A DNA stretch of 64,000 nucleotides from Alphaproteobacteria bacterium (GTDB lineage: Bacteria; Pseudomonadota; Alphaproteobacteria; Micavibrionales; Micavibrionaceae): assembly GCA_018000295.1 (NCBI GenBank), contig JAGNKE010000005.1:1-64000 (forward strand), written 5' to 3'. Below, piece after piece: positions 1 through 9,042 of this stretch; within the stretch, counting starts at the first letter, position 1; every line of letters starts with the position of its first letter. The position numbers and the translations under genes are program-made. Under the pieces are notes generated by a model. It was not told the origin of the DNA. It searched no databases and was given only the letters and a program-made list of their open reading frames with translations.

Positions 1-398
1 TAATTAATACCGGCACCGACATAGGGGCTGAATTGCTTATCCGGGGTAAAGTGGTATTGGAGCATCAGGGTCGGAGGAAGAACCCATGCATCCCCCAGAT
101 CCACATTCCCCGTGTACTCAAGATCATGCTTGGAGGTCGCCGCGATCAGCTCAGCAGCAATATTCTGCGTAAAGAAGTAGGAAACGTCCACCTCGGGAGT
201 AATGGCATAATCGGCATCGACCTCGCCCCCGATATTAACACTGGAATCCACATCGGGAATGACGTCAATCGCACGGACACGAACTTGAAACCGCTCCTTG
301 GACCAAGGACCGCCAAGGTCTTTGGCAAAAGCAGGAACTGCGAACGCGGCAACCGAAACGGCGGCAGCAAGACTGAGAGCGAGAGCTTTATTAAACAT
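1..398 (-). CDS. ompW: OmpW-family outer membrane protein (3' part beyond left edge)
   Basis: The reading frame starts at 398 and runs leftwards off the window, so only the first 132 codons are present. It opens with a clear signal peptide (MFNKALALSLAAAVSVAAFA, cleavage probably after AFA at about residue 22). The mature part has OmpW-type features: an early VRVRAIDVIPD strand, TPEVDVSYFFTQNIAAEL, and LPPTLMLQYHF followed by SPYVGAGIN. OmpW proteins are eight-stranded beta-barrels of the outer membrane, roughly 210 aa long. The ATG at 398 is preferred over the one at 404 because AGGA lies 8 nt upstream of it. An FNR box with class II spacing lies about 80 nt upstream, fitting the oxygen control known for ompW in other proteobacteria. 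Confidence 0.85.
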   Translation of the reverse strand, partial: MFNKALALSLAAAVSVAAFAVPAFAKDLGGPWSKERFQVRVRAIDVIPDVDSSVNIGGEVDADYAITPEVDVSYFFTQNIAAELIAATSKHDLEYTGNVDLGDAWVLPPTLMLQYHFTPDKQFSPYVGAGIN

Positions 399-443
399 AA
401 CCATTATCCTTTTCTGATCAAAGGCTGTTTCGAACCTTGCCGG

Positions 444-486
444 AAATATGATCGAAAAGGCGTGGTAAGGAATTGATTTTCGTCAA
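444..486 (-). promoter_or_regulatory. FNR-dependent class II promoter of the OmpW gene
   Basis: Read on the minus strand, TTGACGAAAATCAA (486-473) matches the FNR/ANR consensus TTGAT-N4-ATCAA at 9 of 10 half-site positions. Exactly 22 nt further is CATATT (450-445), a plausible -10 element. This is the geometry of a box centred at -41.5, giving an inferred start of transcription near 438. The box lies only 6 nt beyond the stop codon of ccoS, so the promoter is squeezed between the two genes. The match is seen directly; the activation is inferred. Confidence 0.75.
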
Positions 487-491
487 AAAAT

Positions 492-683
492 CTATTGTTT
501 TTCAGATTTCACAGAATTTTTTTCAGGCATCTTTTGAGGCCCGCCGTCGTCCTCCATCAGGATACGGATGGCTGCACCCTCAAGATCATCATATTGCCCG
601 CTTTTGATGCTCCAGATAAACGCCCCAAGCCAGATCAGCCCCAGAAGAAGGGCAATAGGAATCAGATACATCAGAACACTCAT
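492..683 (-). CDS. ccoS: cbb3-type cytochrome oxidase assembly protein CcoS
   Basis: A 63-aa protein with one N-terminal membrane segment (about residues 5-26, rich in L, I, A, G and W) followed by SIKSGQYDDLEGAAIRIL, the conserved CcoS signature, and a charged tail. CcoS is needed for insertion of haem and copper into the cbb3 oxidase in Rhodobacter. It is the last gene of the ccoGHIS assembly block; its start overlaps the end of ccoI by 4 nt (ATGA type), so the two are translationally coupled. Confidence 0.93.
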   Translation of the reverse strand: MSVLMYLIPIALLLGLIWLGAFIWSIKSGQYDDLEGAAIRILMEDDGGPQKMPEKNSVKSEKQ

Positions 684-2932
684 ATCCGCCCCCGCAGCCT
701 GAACGAATTGGCGATGACAACGATCGAAGAACCGGACATAGCCAGCGCCGCCACCATCGGCGTCACCATCCCGGCAAACCCCAGCGGAATGGCAATCGCG
801 TTATAAATCATGGCCAGAACAAAATTTTCCTTAACGAGCTTCTGGGAAAAAGCAGCTACACGGCGAGTTTCGCAAACGGGGCCAAGATTTTGTCCCATAA
901 ACACAATATCAGCGGCGCTTTGCGCCATATCCACGGCTGTTCCTGGGGCCATGGAGACATCGGCCCCGGCAAGCACAGGCGCATCGTTCAGCCCGTCACC
1001 GACCATCAGAACCTTATGCCCTTGTTTTTTATACCCTTCCAGAATGTCAAACTTTTGCGGCGGTGTGCGCTCAGCGAAAACATCCTCGGACCCAATACCC
1101 GCTTGCCGCGCAATATCAAGGGCGACATCAGTCCGGTCCCCGGACAAGAGAACAACCCTCAGGCCATCGTCCTTTAAATTCTGGATGGTGAGCCGCGCAT
1201 CCTCCCGTAAGAGATCGCTGAAGGAAAAAAGAACGGGGGCACGCCCCTCCACGGCCAGCCACAATTCCGGACCTTTGGCCGCAGGAGCGTCCACCGGGCC
1301 GCACCATTTCCGGCTACCGATCTTCACGACCTTGCCCTCATACTGTGCCAAAAGCCCCTCCCCCGGGTGCTCCTGCACACCCGAAAATTTTAAAAGCCTT
1401 CCCTCATAAGCCTCCACCAAAGCCTGTGAGAGCGGATGACGGCTGTGAGACGCCAGAGAAGCCGCCAGCCTCATATCCTCAGGTGCAGCCCCCTTTTCCA
1501 GCTTGGGATGCCCCAGCGTTAAAGTGCCCGTCTTATCAAAAATAACCGTATCCACCTTCGCCAGCCGCTCCAGCGCATCACCGGACTTAACCATAACGTG
1601 TGCCTTCATCAAACGACTGGTCGCCAGAACTTGCACAACAGGAACGGCCAGCCCCAAAGCGCAAGGACAGGTGATAATCAAAACGGTCACCGCGATCATC
1701 AACGCTTCCTGCCAGGCAATCCCGATAACAGCCCACCACAACAGGAAAGCCGAAGCAGCCAGAATATGCACAACGGGCGTATACATCTTCGCCACCCGAT
1801 CCGCCAGACGGACATAATGCGCCTGCCCCTGCTCCGCCTTTTCCATGAGGCGGACAATATCCGAAAGCAAAGAATCCTCGGCGGCTTTAGCCACTCGCAA
1901 AGTCACCGGGCCGGAGAGATTCATCGTCCCTGCATAGACATCCCCGCCGACAGGAACAAGACGCGGCAGGGTCTCTCCGGTCACCAGCGATGTGTCAACC
2001 TCGGCTACCCCCTCAAGAACATTCCCGTCGACCGGAAATTTTTCCCCTGCGGAAACCAGAACCACCATGTCTTCCTTTAAATCCCGGATAGGCACATTGC
2101 GCGTTTGCCCGCTTTCAACCACACGCGCAAAACCCGAAAGTGTGGACATCAGATCAGTCGCCGCGCTCCGCGCATGGCGCCGGGCCCGGAAATCGAGATA
2201 ACGCCCGATGAGTAGGAAAAACAAAAGCATCACCGCAGAGTCGAAATAAACATGCTCGGCATGGCGCAAAACTTCAAAGACGCTCATCACACAAGCCAGA
2301 ATGACCCCGACCGAAATCGGCACATCCATATTGGTATGCCCGTGGGATAAGGCTTTAAAAGCAGAACGGAAGAAAGGCCGACCGGAAAAAATCACGGCGG
2401 GAATGGCAATAAGCGCCGAAACCCAATGCATAAAATCACGGGTCACCAGCCCCATCGTCTCGTTATCAGTCGTCCAGAGCGCAGAAGACAACAGCATGAT
2501 ATTACCCATCGCAAAACCGGCAACACCAAGACAGATCAGAAGAGACTTCTCCTCCTCTGTCTCCTCCAGATGGGCGCGGGCATCAAAGGGCCGAACTTCG
2601 TAACCGAGTGTGTTGACCAGCGCGACCAACTCATTCCCGCGCTGAGCAGGGCCGCGCCAGCGTATATTCAAACGCCGCGTAGAAAAATTCAGCCGCGCCC
2701 CCTCGATATCCGGCAGCGCGGAAAGCGAAGATTCGATTTTCTGGATGCATCCCGCGCAGTGAACACCGCTCACGATAACATCAAGCGAATACGAACCCTC
2801 GGGTGTCAGTCGCACCAGCGACTCATAACCGGAGAGAGGATCGCCGTTCTTCGTAGAATTTACTTCGTGACGAACCGATAGGTCGTCCGATAAGACTGCC
2901 CGTCCCATTGTGCCTCCATCTTCGCAGTCCAT
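680..2932 (-). CDS. ccoI: Copper-transporting P1B-type ATPase CcoI (FixI)
   Basis: A 750-aa P-type ATPase that supplies copper for cbb3 oxidase assembly. Visible are the N-terminal heavy-metal domain with GVHCAGC (Cys59 and Cys62), membrane segments from about residue 130, the CPC metal site in ITCPCALG (about residue 420), the phosphorylated Asp in DKTGTLT (about 465) and the hinge GDGLNDAP (about 641). Length is usual for FixI/CcoI. The two ATG candidates (2932 and 2908) both lie inside ccoH, so the genes overlap by 49-73 nt; which one is used is open. The order ccoG-H-I-S is the standard assembly block. Confidence 0.95.
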   Translation of the reverse strand: MDCEDGGTMGRAVLSDDLSVRHEVNSTKNGDPLSGYESLVRLTPEGSYSLDVIVSGVHCAGCIQKIESSLSALPDIEGARLNFSTRRLNIRWRGPAQRGNELVALVNTLGYEVRPFDARAHLEETEEEKSLLICLGVAGFAMGNIMLLSSALWTTDNETMGLVTRDFMHWVSALIAIPAVIFSGRPFFRSAFKALSHGHTNMDVPISVGVILACVMSVFEVLRHAEHVYFDSAVMLLFFLLIGRYLDFRARRHARSAATDLMSTLSGFARVVESGQTRNVPIRDLKEDMVVLVSAGEKFPVDGNVLEGVAEVDTSLVTGETLPRLVPVGGDVYAGTMNLSGPVTLRVAKAAEDSLLSDIVRLMEKAEQGQAHYVRLADRVAKMYTPVVHILAASAFLLWWAVIGIAWQEALMIAVTVLIITCPCALGLAVPVVQVLATSRLMKAHVMVKSGDALERLAKVDTVIFDKTGTLTLGHPKLEKGAAPEDMRLAASLASHSRHPLSQALVEAYEGRLLKFSGVQEHPGEGLLAQYEGKVVKIGSRKWCGPVDAPAAKGPELWLAVEGRAPVLFSFSDLLREDARLTIQNLKDDGLRVVLLSGDRTDVALDIARQAGIGSEDVFAERTPPQKFDILEGYKKQGHKVLMVGDGLNDAPVLAGADVSMAPGTAVDMAQSAADIVFMGQNLGPVCETRRVAAFSQKLVKENFVLAMIYNAIAIPLGFAGMVTPMVAALAMSGSSIVVIANSFRLRGRI

Positions 2933-3336
2933 AGGCCAGACAGGGGCACATGGAGTTCAGCAGCATACACGCCACTGTCAACAGGCGTCAAAATAAGCTC
3001 GAAATCATACCCTGCCTGCACGGGACGGATCATTTTTGCGGTCACTTTGGCCGCCTCAATGGGGTGTCCGTCCCTATCCTTTAATGAAAGTTTTAGCAAA
3101 GGCGCATCATAGGAAACCTCATGCTGAACGCCCAATTCCTTTTGCAAACGGCTTTCTTCCAACAAACTATCGTAAGCCAACCCCTTCTCATATGCCTTGT
3201 CGGTCACAACTCCGGTTTGCGAAGTGATAGCGATATAAACAAAAATGGAATCTAAAATGATGAATACCGCAAAAAACAAAACAAAATACCAGGGAATCCA
3301 TTGATCGCTCGGCCTCGGGCCAGTTGTGGGCTTCAT
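2860..3336 (-). CDS. ccoH: FixH/CcoH family cbb3 oxidase assembly protein
   Basis: About 158 aa. One membrane segment follows a short cytoplasmic N-terminus (WIPWYFVLFFAVFIILDSIF), then a periplasmic beta-rich FixH domain that includes DRDGHPIEAAKV and ends with GQSYRTTYRFV. CcoH is a membrane protein that associates with the cbb3 complex during assembly. A longer frame reaches 3384, but the ATG at 3336 has GAGG 8 nt upstream and begins just after the ccoG stop, so it is preferred. The 3' end overlaps the start of ccoI. Confidence 0.88.
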   Translation of the reverse strand: MKPTTGPRPSDQWIPWYFVLFFAVFIILDSIFVYIAITSQTGVVTDKAYEKGLAYDSLLEESRLQKELGVQHEVSYDAPLLKLSLKDRDGHPIEAAKVTAKMIRPVQAGYDFELILTPVDSGVYAAELHVPLSGLWTAKMEAQWDGQSYRTTYRFVTK

Positions 3337-3346
3337 GGAATAAACC

Positions 3347-4765
3347 TCAGGGTCTCTCGCTGATAAAGACGCTCTCATAGGCATCCTGCACTCCTGTGGC
3401 TATATCGGTCAAGGTAAACACGACCGGACGAGCTTCCCCCGGCTGGACCGGAGCACTTACAAAAAGATGATAGTCGCCGACACTATCCGCTTGAACGGGC
3501 AAAGACACCGCACTTAACGCTCCTGGACCCTTGACCTCAATTTGCGCCTGCTCCAAGCCGGAAACACTAACCTTGAAGTTCTTGTCATTGTGCGTCTTGT
3601 TAAGAATCTTCAGCGTATATCCATTACGGATCGCCCCGTCCGACAACTGAACGAATAAGGGATTGCGGTCGTGAAGAACGTGCAGTTCCAGAGGCGCCCG
3701 CATAACCAGCCCGTAAAGCATGATGCCGCCCACAACGGCCAGAATGATGGAGTAATAAATCGTGCGCGGACGGATGATCCTGAATTTCTCCTCAATCCCC
3801 TCCGCTCTTAATTTGACATGCCGTTCCGTATCGTATCGGACAAGTCCCCGGGGCAGGCCCACTTTATCCATAATGTTGTTGCAGGCATCGACGCACAACC
3901 CGCAAGCAATGCATTCCATCTGCAGCCCGTCACGGATATCGATTCCCATCGGACACACCTGAACGCACGCCGTGCAGTCCACGCAATGCCCGCGCCCGTC
4001 CCACGGATCGCCCTGCTTGTGCTTGCCCCGCTTCTCTCCACGCGCTTCGTCATAGCCAATGATCAGGGTATTATCGTCAAACATCGCCGACTGGAACCGC
4101 GCATAGGGACACATATAAATGCACACCTGCTCCCGTGCGAACCCAGCCATCAGGTAGGTGCTGAAAGTCAAACCGCCGATAAAAGCCAGAACGGTCGGAG
4201 AAACATTAAATTCAAAGAAACTCCAGACCAGTGTCGGCGCATCGTTGAAATAAAGGACGAACGACCCCGCCGTACACCATGCAATCGCCAGCCAGCACAA
4301 ATGCGTCACGGCGATCTTCCAGACCTTCTCCCAACTCCACGGACCCTCCTGCAGCTTCTTGCGCTTGTTCCGGTCGCCCTGAACGATCCGCTCCACCCAA
4401 ACAAACAAATCCGTCCAAACCGTCTGCGGACAGAAATACCCGCACCACACCCGCCCGAACAGGCTGGTTACAAAGAACAGGGCAATCGCGGCAAGGATAA
4501 GGATACCCGTCAGGAAATAGACTTCCTGTGGCCAGATTTCGATAAAAAACCAGTAGGCGCGGCCATGAGAGAGATCAATCAGTATAGCTTGGTCCGGAGC
4601 ATTCGGCCCGCGGTCCCAGCGCAGGAAGGGCGCCAGGTAATAGATCCCCAGCGTCCCGACCATCGCGACCCACTTGAGCTTTCGATACCGTCCCCAGACC
4701 CGCTTGGGGTAAATCCGTTCCTGCTTGGCAAAAAACGTGATGGGCTGTTCGTTATTCTCCGTCAT
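3347..4765 (-). CDS. ccoG: Cytochrome c oxidase accessory protein CcoG (RdxA/FixG)
   Basis: A 472-aa polytopic membrane ferredoxin-like protein. It has several membrane segments, the conserved CGYFCPQTVWTD motif, and two 4Fe-4S motifs of the form CxxCxxCxxxCP and CxxCxxCxxxC (CVDCTACVQVCP, CIACGLCVDAC). The C-terminal part is an Ig-like periplasmic domain. CcoG is a copper reductase involved in delivering copper to the cbb3 oxidase. Its start overlaps the end of ccoP by 14 nt. Confidence 0.95.
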   Translation of the reverse strand: MTENNEQPITFFAKQERIYPKRVWGRYRKLKWVAMVGTLGIYYLAPFLRWDRGPNAPDQAILIDLSHGRAYWFFIEIWPQEVYFLTGILILAAIALFFVTSLFGRVWCGYFCPQTVWTDLFVWVERIVQGDRNKRKKLQEGPWSWEKVWKIAVTHLCWLAIAWCTAGSFVLYFNDAPTLVWSFFEFNVSPTVLAFIGGLTFSTYLMAGFAREQVCIYMCPYARFQSAMFDDNTLIIGYDEARGEKRGKHKQGDPWDGRGHCVDCTACVQVCPMGIDIRDGLQMECIACGLCVDACNNIMDKVGLPRGLVRYDTERHVKLRAEGIEEKFRIIRPRTIYYSIILAVVGGIMLYGLVMRAPLELHVLHDRNPLFVQLSDGAIRNGYTLKILNKTHNDKNFKVSVSGLEQAQIEVKGPGALSAVSLPVQADSVGDYHLFVSAPVQPGEARPVVFTLTDIATGVQDAYESVFISERP

Positions 4766-5876
4766 GACCAGATGTTTCTGTGTTGTCGGCCGGAGGCAAA
4801 GTCTCCATAGCTTTCACCGGATTAACTTCGGCCCCCTCGGAAGGTGCAACCTCAGTTTCTACCGGAACGGTCGGCGGCACAAGCTCGTTTTGACCCTGCT
4901 TTTCCGGTTCGGAAACCACAGGCTCTTCTTGCGGAACAGCCTCAGGAACTTCGACAGGTGCGGCTTGTACTGTCTTTCCGGTCTCCCCACCGCCCAGCTC
5001 ATGAACATAGACGGCAAGCTGCCTGATCGTATTCTCATCAAGCCGCCCAACCCAGTTCGGCATCATTCCGGCGCGGGCATAGAAGACCGTATTGAAGACA
5101 GATTCGCGGTCTCCACCATAAAGCCAGATCGAGTCCACAAGATTCGGAGCGCCAAATTCACGCAGCCCTTTTCCATCTTCGCCATGGCAGGAAGCGCAGT
5201 TCTGTTCGAAAATCCCCTGGGCTTCTGTGAAATCCTTACCCGCCGCGTTCTGAGGATCGGAAAGGCTCAGGACATAATCAACAACTTTCTCGATCTCCTC
5301 TTTGTTGAGTAGATCTTCGATCCCGAACGCAGGCATCTGCGACACCCGCGTATCATCATGTTTTGACCGGATACCAAACTGAATGGTCTGGTAGATAGAG
5401 GCAATGTCACCGCCCCACAGCCAGTCGTCATCGTTCAGGTTGGGATACCCCTTCCCGCCCATGCCGCCGGTCCCATGACAGGTCGCGCAGTTATCCTTAA
5501 AGAAAGCCGAACCCCCGGCCATAGCAAACGCGTAAAGCTGCTCGTCCTTGAAAATTTCGTCGAAAGAAGCCTTCTCGAATTTCTCCAGATAGGCTTTCTG
5601 GCGGTCCACAATCTCCTGCTGCTCAGCAGCCAATTTCTTATACTGGGTCCAGCCGTAAGTCCCCTCGGTCGCACCGCTCAAAGTTGGCCAGGCCGGATAA
5701 ACCACCCAATACCAGATCGACCAGATCACGCAGATATAAAACACCCACAACCACCAGCGCGGCGCCGGATTATTTAACTCTTTAATTCCGTCCCAATCAT
5801 GACCCGTCGTCTCCACTCCTGAAACGCTGTCGATCTCTTTTTTGGTAGGAGTGTGCCCTTTTTTTGCGTCACTCAT
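4752..5876 (-). CDS. ccoP: cbb3 oxidase subunit III, dihaem cytochrome c (CcoP)
   Basis: A 374-aa membrane-anchored dihaem cytochrome c. An N-terminal FixP domain with the WWLWVFYICVIW membrane segment (about residues 41-60) is followed by two haem-binding sites, CATCHG (Cys130, Cys133, His134) and CASCHG (Cys227, Cys230, His231). Start: the frame reaches 5906, but the ATG at 5876 (MSDAKKGH) follows AAGGAG at 7 nt spacing. The last ~75 residues are an acidic, proline-rich tail (many E, V, P) that CcoP proteins of about 290-310 aa lack. It overlaps ccoQ by 8 nt and ccoG by 14 nt. Confidence 0.95.
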   Translation of the reverse strand: MSDAKKGHTPTKKEIDSVSGVETTGHDWDGIKELNNPAPRWWLWVFYICVIWSIWYWVVYPAWPTLSGATEGTYGWTQYKKLAAEQQEIVDRQKAYLEKFEKASFDEIFKDEQLYAFAMAGGSAFFKDNCATCHGTGGMGGKGYPNLNDDDWLWGGDIASIYQTIQFGIRSKHDDTRVSQMPAFGIEDLLNKEEIEKVVDYVLSLSDPQNAAGKDFTEAQGIFEQNCASCHGEDGKGLREFGAPNLVDSIWLYGGDRESVFNTVFYARAGMMPNWVGRLDENTIRQLAVYVHELGGGETGKTVQAAPVEVPEAVPQEEPVVSEPEKQGQNELVPPTVPVETEVAPSEGAEVNPVKAMETLPPADNTETSGHDGE

Positions 5877-6024
5877 AATCGCTCTCCTTAAGGGGAATAC
5901 CTGCATAATCTTGATAAGTTTTCTTCGAGCCGGGCCGGAAAACCCACAACGCCATCAGCACAAAGAAGCTAAAGAAAAACAAAAGTCCGATCAGTCCGGC
6001 GTTCAGTGCAAACCAATCCATCAT
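5869..6024 (-). CDS. ccoQ: cbb3 oxidase small subunit CcoQ
   Basis: A 51-aa protein in the gap between ccoO and ccoP. It begins [18 protein letters not shown], has a single membrane segment to about residue 28, then [18 protein letters not shown], which is the CcoQ pattern of a cytoplasmic stretch with conserved Tyr and Pro. CcoQ stabilises the cbb3 complex. The ATG at 6024 forms an ATGA overlap with the ccoO stop, and its own stop lies 8 nt inside ccoP, so translation of ccoO, ccoQ and ccoP is tightly coupled. An SD-like GGAGG lies in the end of ccoO. Confidence 0.92.
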   Translation of the reverse strand: MMDWFALNAGLIGLLFFFSFFVLMALWVFRPGSKKTYQDYAGIPLKESDYE

Positions 6025-6764
6025 GGCGCAGCCTCCTCAATCTCTTCGGTAGCGTTGAAATCAACCATGGTTCCGAGAACCTGCAGATAGGCCACCAGAG
6101 CGTCCATCTCGGAAATAAGGTTTGGTTGCCCGTCGAAATCCCGTGCATTGACCGTCTCGCCGTAGCGGGCTGTCAAGCCGGACGTATCCATCTTGGCCTC
6201 TCCGGTCGCTTGGGCAACGGCGTCTTTCTCGGCGTTCTCGATCATCTCGTCCGTGTAGGGAACGCCAACAATCCTGAGCGTTTTCAGATGCTGGTCCAGA
6301 TCGTCGATCTTCGCACCGGTACGGAGCAGGAAGCTGTAAGAGGGCATGATCGACTCAGGCACAACATCACGAGGACGTTTAAGATGCGCGGTATGCCAGT
6401 CATCGGAATACTTGCCGCCAACGCGGGAAAGATCAGGCCCGGTCCGCTTCGATCCCCACTGGAACGGGTGGTCGTACATGGACTCGGCCGCCAGAGAGTA
6501 ATGCCCGTAACGGGCAACCTCATCCCGCAAGGGCCGGATCTGCTGCGAATGGCAGTTATAGCACCCCTCGCGGATATAGATATTATACCCGGCCAGTTCC
6601 AGCGGCGTATAAGGCCGCACACCTTTCACCGGCTCGATCACCGTCTCCATCCGGAACAGCGGGATGATTTCCACCAACCCTCCGATCAGGACGACCACGA
6701 CCACACAGACAAGAAGCAAAATGGAATTTTTTTCTAGTTTTTCGTGTTTTTTCAAAAAGCTCAT
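6021..6764 (-). CDS. ccoO: cbb3 oxidase subunit II, monohaem cytochrome c (CcoO)
   Basis: A 247-aa protein with one N-terminal membrane anchor (about residues 14-34) and one haem-binding motif, [13 protein letters not shown] (Cys68, Cys71, His72), the hallmark of CcoO/Fix[16 protein letters not shown] and the final VAYLQVLGT are also family-typical. It passes electrons from CcoP to the catalytic subunit. It starts within 4 nt of the ccoN stop and ends at the ccoQ start. Confidence 0.96.
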   Translation of the reverse strand: MSFLKKHEKLEKNSILLLVCVVVVVLIGGLVEIIPLFRMETVIEPVKGVRPYTPLELAGYNIYIREGCYNCHSQQIRPLRDEVARYGHYSLAAESMYDHPFQWGSKRTGPDLSRVGGKYSDDWHTAHLKRPRDVVPESIMPSYSFLLRTGAKIDDLDQHLKTLRIVGVPYTDEMIENAEKDAVAQATGEAKMDTSGLTARYGETVNARDFDGQPNLISEMDALVAYLQVLGTMVDFNATEEIEEAAP

Positions 6765-8212
6765 GCGACTGCTCCTTTTAATACGCCGTCGTTTTTATAT
6801 TCTTTTTCACAGACATCGCCCTTGATCGTCCGATAGAAATTGTAGGCCATGATCAGCGCACCCACGAGATACAGTGCACCGCCAAGCGCACGGATTAGGT
6901 AGAACGGATGCATGGCCATGACAGACTCGACGAACGAGTATTCAAGGAAGCCCATGTCATTGTAGTCCCGCCACATCAGACCTTGCATGATGCCGGAAAC
7001 CCACATCGCGGCGATGTAAAGCACAATCCCGATCGTAGCGACCCACAGATGCAGGTTGACCAGCTTCATCGAGTACAGCTTCTCGCGGCCCCACAGGACG
7101 GGAACCATGTAATAAAGCGCACCGAAACTGATGAACCCGACCCAGCCCAGCGCACCGGAATGCACGTGACCGATCGTCCAGTCGGTATAGTGCGAGAGCG
7201 AATTCACCGACTTGATCGACATCAGCGGCCCTTCGAACGTGCTCATGCCGTAGAAGGCCAGGGAGATAATCATAAACCGCAGCACGGGGTCTTCGCGCAG
7301 CTTGTGCCACGCCCCCGAAAGCGTCATCACGCCGTTAATCATCCCGCCCCAGGACGGCATCCAAAGCATGATGGAAAACGTCATGCCCAAAGTCTGCGCC
7401 CAATCCGGCAAAGCCGTATAATGCAGGTGGTGTGGCCCCGCCCACATATAGATGAAAATAAGTGACCAGAAATGCAGGATCGATAGCCGGTAGGAATAAA
7501 CCGGACGCTCCGCCCTTTTCGGAACGAAGTAATACATCATGCCCAAGAATCCAGCCGTCAGGAAAAATCCGACCGCGTTATGGGCATACCACCACTGGAT
7601 CATCGCACTCTGCACTCCGGCGAAAACCGTATAGCTCTTGGCCCCGGTCCACGAAACAGGAATAGACAATCCGTTCCCGAGGTGAAGCACGGCGACAGTG
7701 ATAATGAAAGCCAAGTAGAACCAGTTCGCCACATAAAGATGCGGCTCCTTGCGCTTCATGACTGTACCCAGATAAACCAGCAGGTAAGCCACCCAGACAA
7801 TCGTCAGCCAGAGATCAACAAACCACTCCGGCTCGGCATATTCTTTGCCCTGCGTAGCCCCGAGAACATAACCAAGCGCCGCCATGACAATCACAAGCTG
7901 ATAACCCCAGAAGGTAAACATCGCCAGCCCGTCGCCCCACAACCGCACGCGGCAGGTTCTCTGCACCACAAAATAACTGGTAGCAAACAGCGCGTTCCCC
8001 CCGAAAGCAAAAATCACCCCGGAAGTATGCACGGGCCGCAAGCGCCCGAACGTGAGATAAGGCTCAAAATTAAGATCGGGAAAGGCCAGCTGCAGGGCGA
8101 TGAGAAGACCGACTAGAAAACCAACGATCCCCCAGAAGACCGTGGCCAGCGTAAACAGCCGGACGACGTGATAATTATACTCTTGATGCTCTGTGACGGC
8201 TTGTGCACTCAT
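6761..8212 (-). CDS. ccoN: cbb3 oxidase catalytic subunit I (CcoN)
   Basis: About 483 aa, twelve membrane segments. Haem-copper oxidase residues are visible: the CuB histidine region [15 protein letters not shown], the [19 protein letters not shown] stretch with the paired histidines and the cross-link tyrosine region, and the haem ligand region [17 protein letters not shown]. This is the proton-pumping, high-affinity oxygen-reducing subunit used under low oxygen. The frame extends to a TTG at 8242, but the ATG at 8212 ([10 protein letters not shown]) is the likely start, with GGGA about 10 nt upstream. It lies 19 nt after the stop of the preceding membrane-protein gene, suggesting one transcript. 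Confidence 0.96.
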   Translation of the reverse strand: MSAQAVTEHQEYNYHVVRLFTLATVFWGIVGFLVGLLIALQLAFPDLNFEPYLTFGRLRPVHTSGVIFAFGGNALFATSYFVVQRTCRVRLWGDGLAMFTFWGYQLVIVMAALGYVLGATQGKEYAEPEWFVDLWLTIVWVAYLLVYLGTVMKRKEPHLYVANWFYLAFIITVAVLHLGNGLSIPVSWTGAKSYTVFAGVQSAMIQWWYAHNAVGFFLTAGFLGMMYYFVPKRAERPVYSYRLSILHFWSLIFIYMWAGPHHLHYTALPDWAQTLGMTFSIMLWMPSWGGMINGVMTLSGAWHKLREDPVLRFMIISLAFYGMSTFEGPLMSIKSVNSLSHYTDWTIGHVHSGALGWVGFISFGALYYMVPVLWGREKLYSMKLVNLHLWVATIGIVLYIAAMWVSGIMQGLMWRDYNDMGFLEYSFVESVMAMHPFYLIRALGGALYLVGALIMAYNFYRTIKGDVCEKEYKNDGVLKGAVA

Positions 8213-8231
8213 ATCTTGCCATTCCCTTTTC

Positions 8232-8951
8232 TTAAAAAACAAAAGCCCCCGCCAGCAAAACCAGCCACAGAGCGCTAAAAACCATAAAACCCTGTTTCAC
8301 CTTGACAGTGTTCAGGAACCTGAAACTCTCTAAAAAACTGCCACCCAGTGCCACCGCGACAAGGGCAGGAACCGTGCCCAGTCCGAAAGCCGCCATCGCA
8401 GCGCCGGCCTGCAACGCGGAGGAAGCAGTAGCAGAGGCCATCAAGGCGGACACAACCAGGCCGCAGGGCATAAAACCGAGCAAAACCCCAAGAGCATAAC
8501 GGGACGCCGCATCGCGCTCACGCACCAAAGGCTGATAAAAACGCGAGATCCAGCGGAAAGGGACAGACAGCCGCACCCGCGCTACCCACGGAAAAACCTG
8601 AGCAATCGCGGGAAAAGCACTGACAAGAAACATCAGAGCCGCCAGAAGGAGCATCGGCGCCACCAGAACGGTCCGCAAGGGCTGAAAGAGGAAGGCAAGG
8701 TTAAGAACGCTGCTGAAAAGAACCGCAAGGAATACGTAAGTAGTCAGACGGCCAAAATGATAGGGAAGCAGCAAGGAATTTCGAATCCTCGATAACGCGT
8801 CGGCAGGACGCTCAATGGACCCACTTTGAGCCAAAACAAAGGGTGAGCACATCAGGGCGCAATGCGTGAATCCGCCCGCCAATCCCGCAAAAAAAAGGCT
8901 GAGGGGCAGACCGTAACCGATCACAAACTGATGGACGCACTCTCCAAACAT
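8232..8951 (-). CDS. DsbD_2/TauE-SafE-like membrane protein leading the cco operon
   Basis: A 239-aa polytopic membrane protein with about six hydrophobic segments. The conserved motif [10 protein letters not shown] (about residues 26-35) and [11 protein letters not shown], one in each half, are characteristic of the DsbD_2 (UreH-like) family, often labelled sulfite exporter TauE/SafE. Members are commonly found beside ccoGHIS and fnr/anr genes and are suspected of metal or thiol handling for cbb3 assembly; the substrate is not known. Here it is the first gene of the operon, 21 nt after the inferred FNR-dependent transcription start and 19 nt ahead of ccoN. Confidence 0.8.
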   Translation of the reverse strand: MFGECVHQFVIGYGLPLSLFFAGLAGGFTHCALMCSPFVLAQSGSIERPADALSRIRNSLLLPYHFGRLTTYVFLAVLFSSVLNLAFLFQPLRTVLVAPMLLLAALMFLVSAFPAIAQVFPWVARVRLSVPFRWISRFYQPLVRERDAASRYALGVLLGFMPCGLVVSALMASATASSALQAGAAMAAFGLGTVPALVAVALGGSFLESFRFLNTVKVKQGFMVFSALWLVLLAGAFVF

Positions 8952-8978
8952 AGGAATCCCAAAGGTAATTTCGCGGCA

Positions 8979-9034
8979 ATTCTGGCCTCAAGACCACAGC
9001 CATGCCTTGACCTTTATCAAGTAAATCCTATAAA
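8979..9034. promoter_or_regulatory. Shared divergent FNR-box promoter region (cco operon / fnr)
   Basis: TTGACCTTTATCAA at 9007-9020 matches the FNR consensus in 9 of 10 half-site positions. Leftwards, 22 nt lie between the box and CAGAAT (8984-8979), a class II arrangement for the cco operon with a start near 8972. Rightwards, TTGACC (9007-9012) and TATAAA (9029-9034) are spaced 16 nt and form a sigma70-type promoter for the regulator, with its start near 9041, almost at the ATG. The box covers that -35 element, so the same site could activate the operon and repress the regulator. The sites are seen; the regulation is inferred. Confidence 0.75.
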
Positions 9035-9042
9035 AACACAGG

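Noticed and set aside
3818-4810. 330-aa open frame on the plus strand
   Set aside because: Lies wholly antisense to ccoG and the end of ccoP, with the Arg/Pro/His-rich composition of a shadow frame.
6500-6520. Inverted repeat CCCGTAACGGG inside ccoO
   Set aside because: Resembles the GTTACGG motif but is in coding sequence in a conserved protein region; taken as chance.
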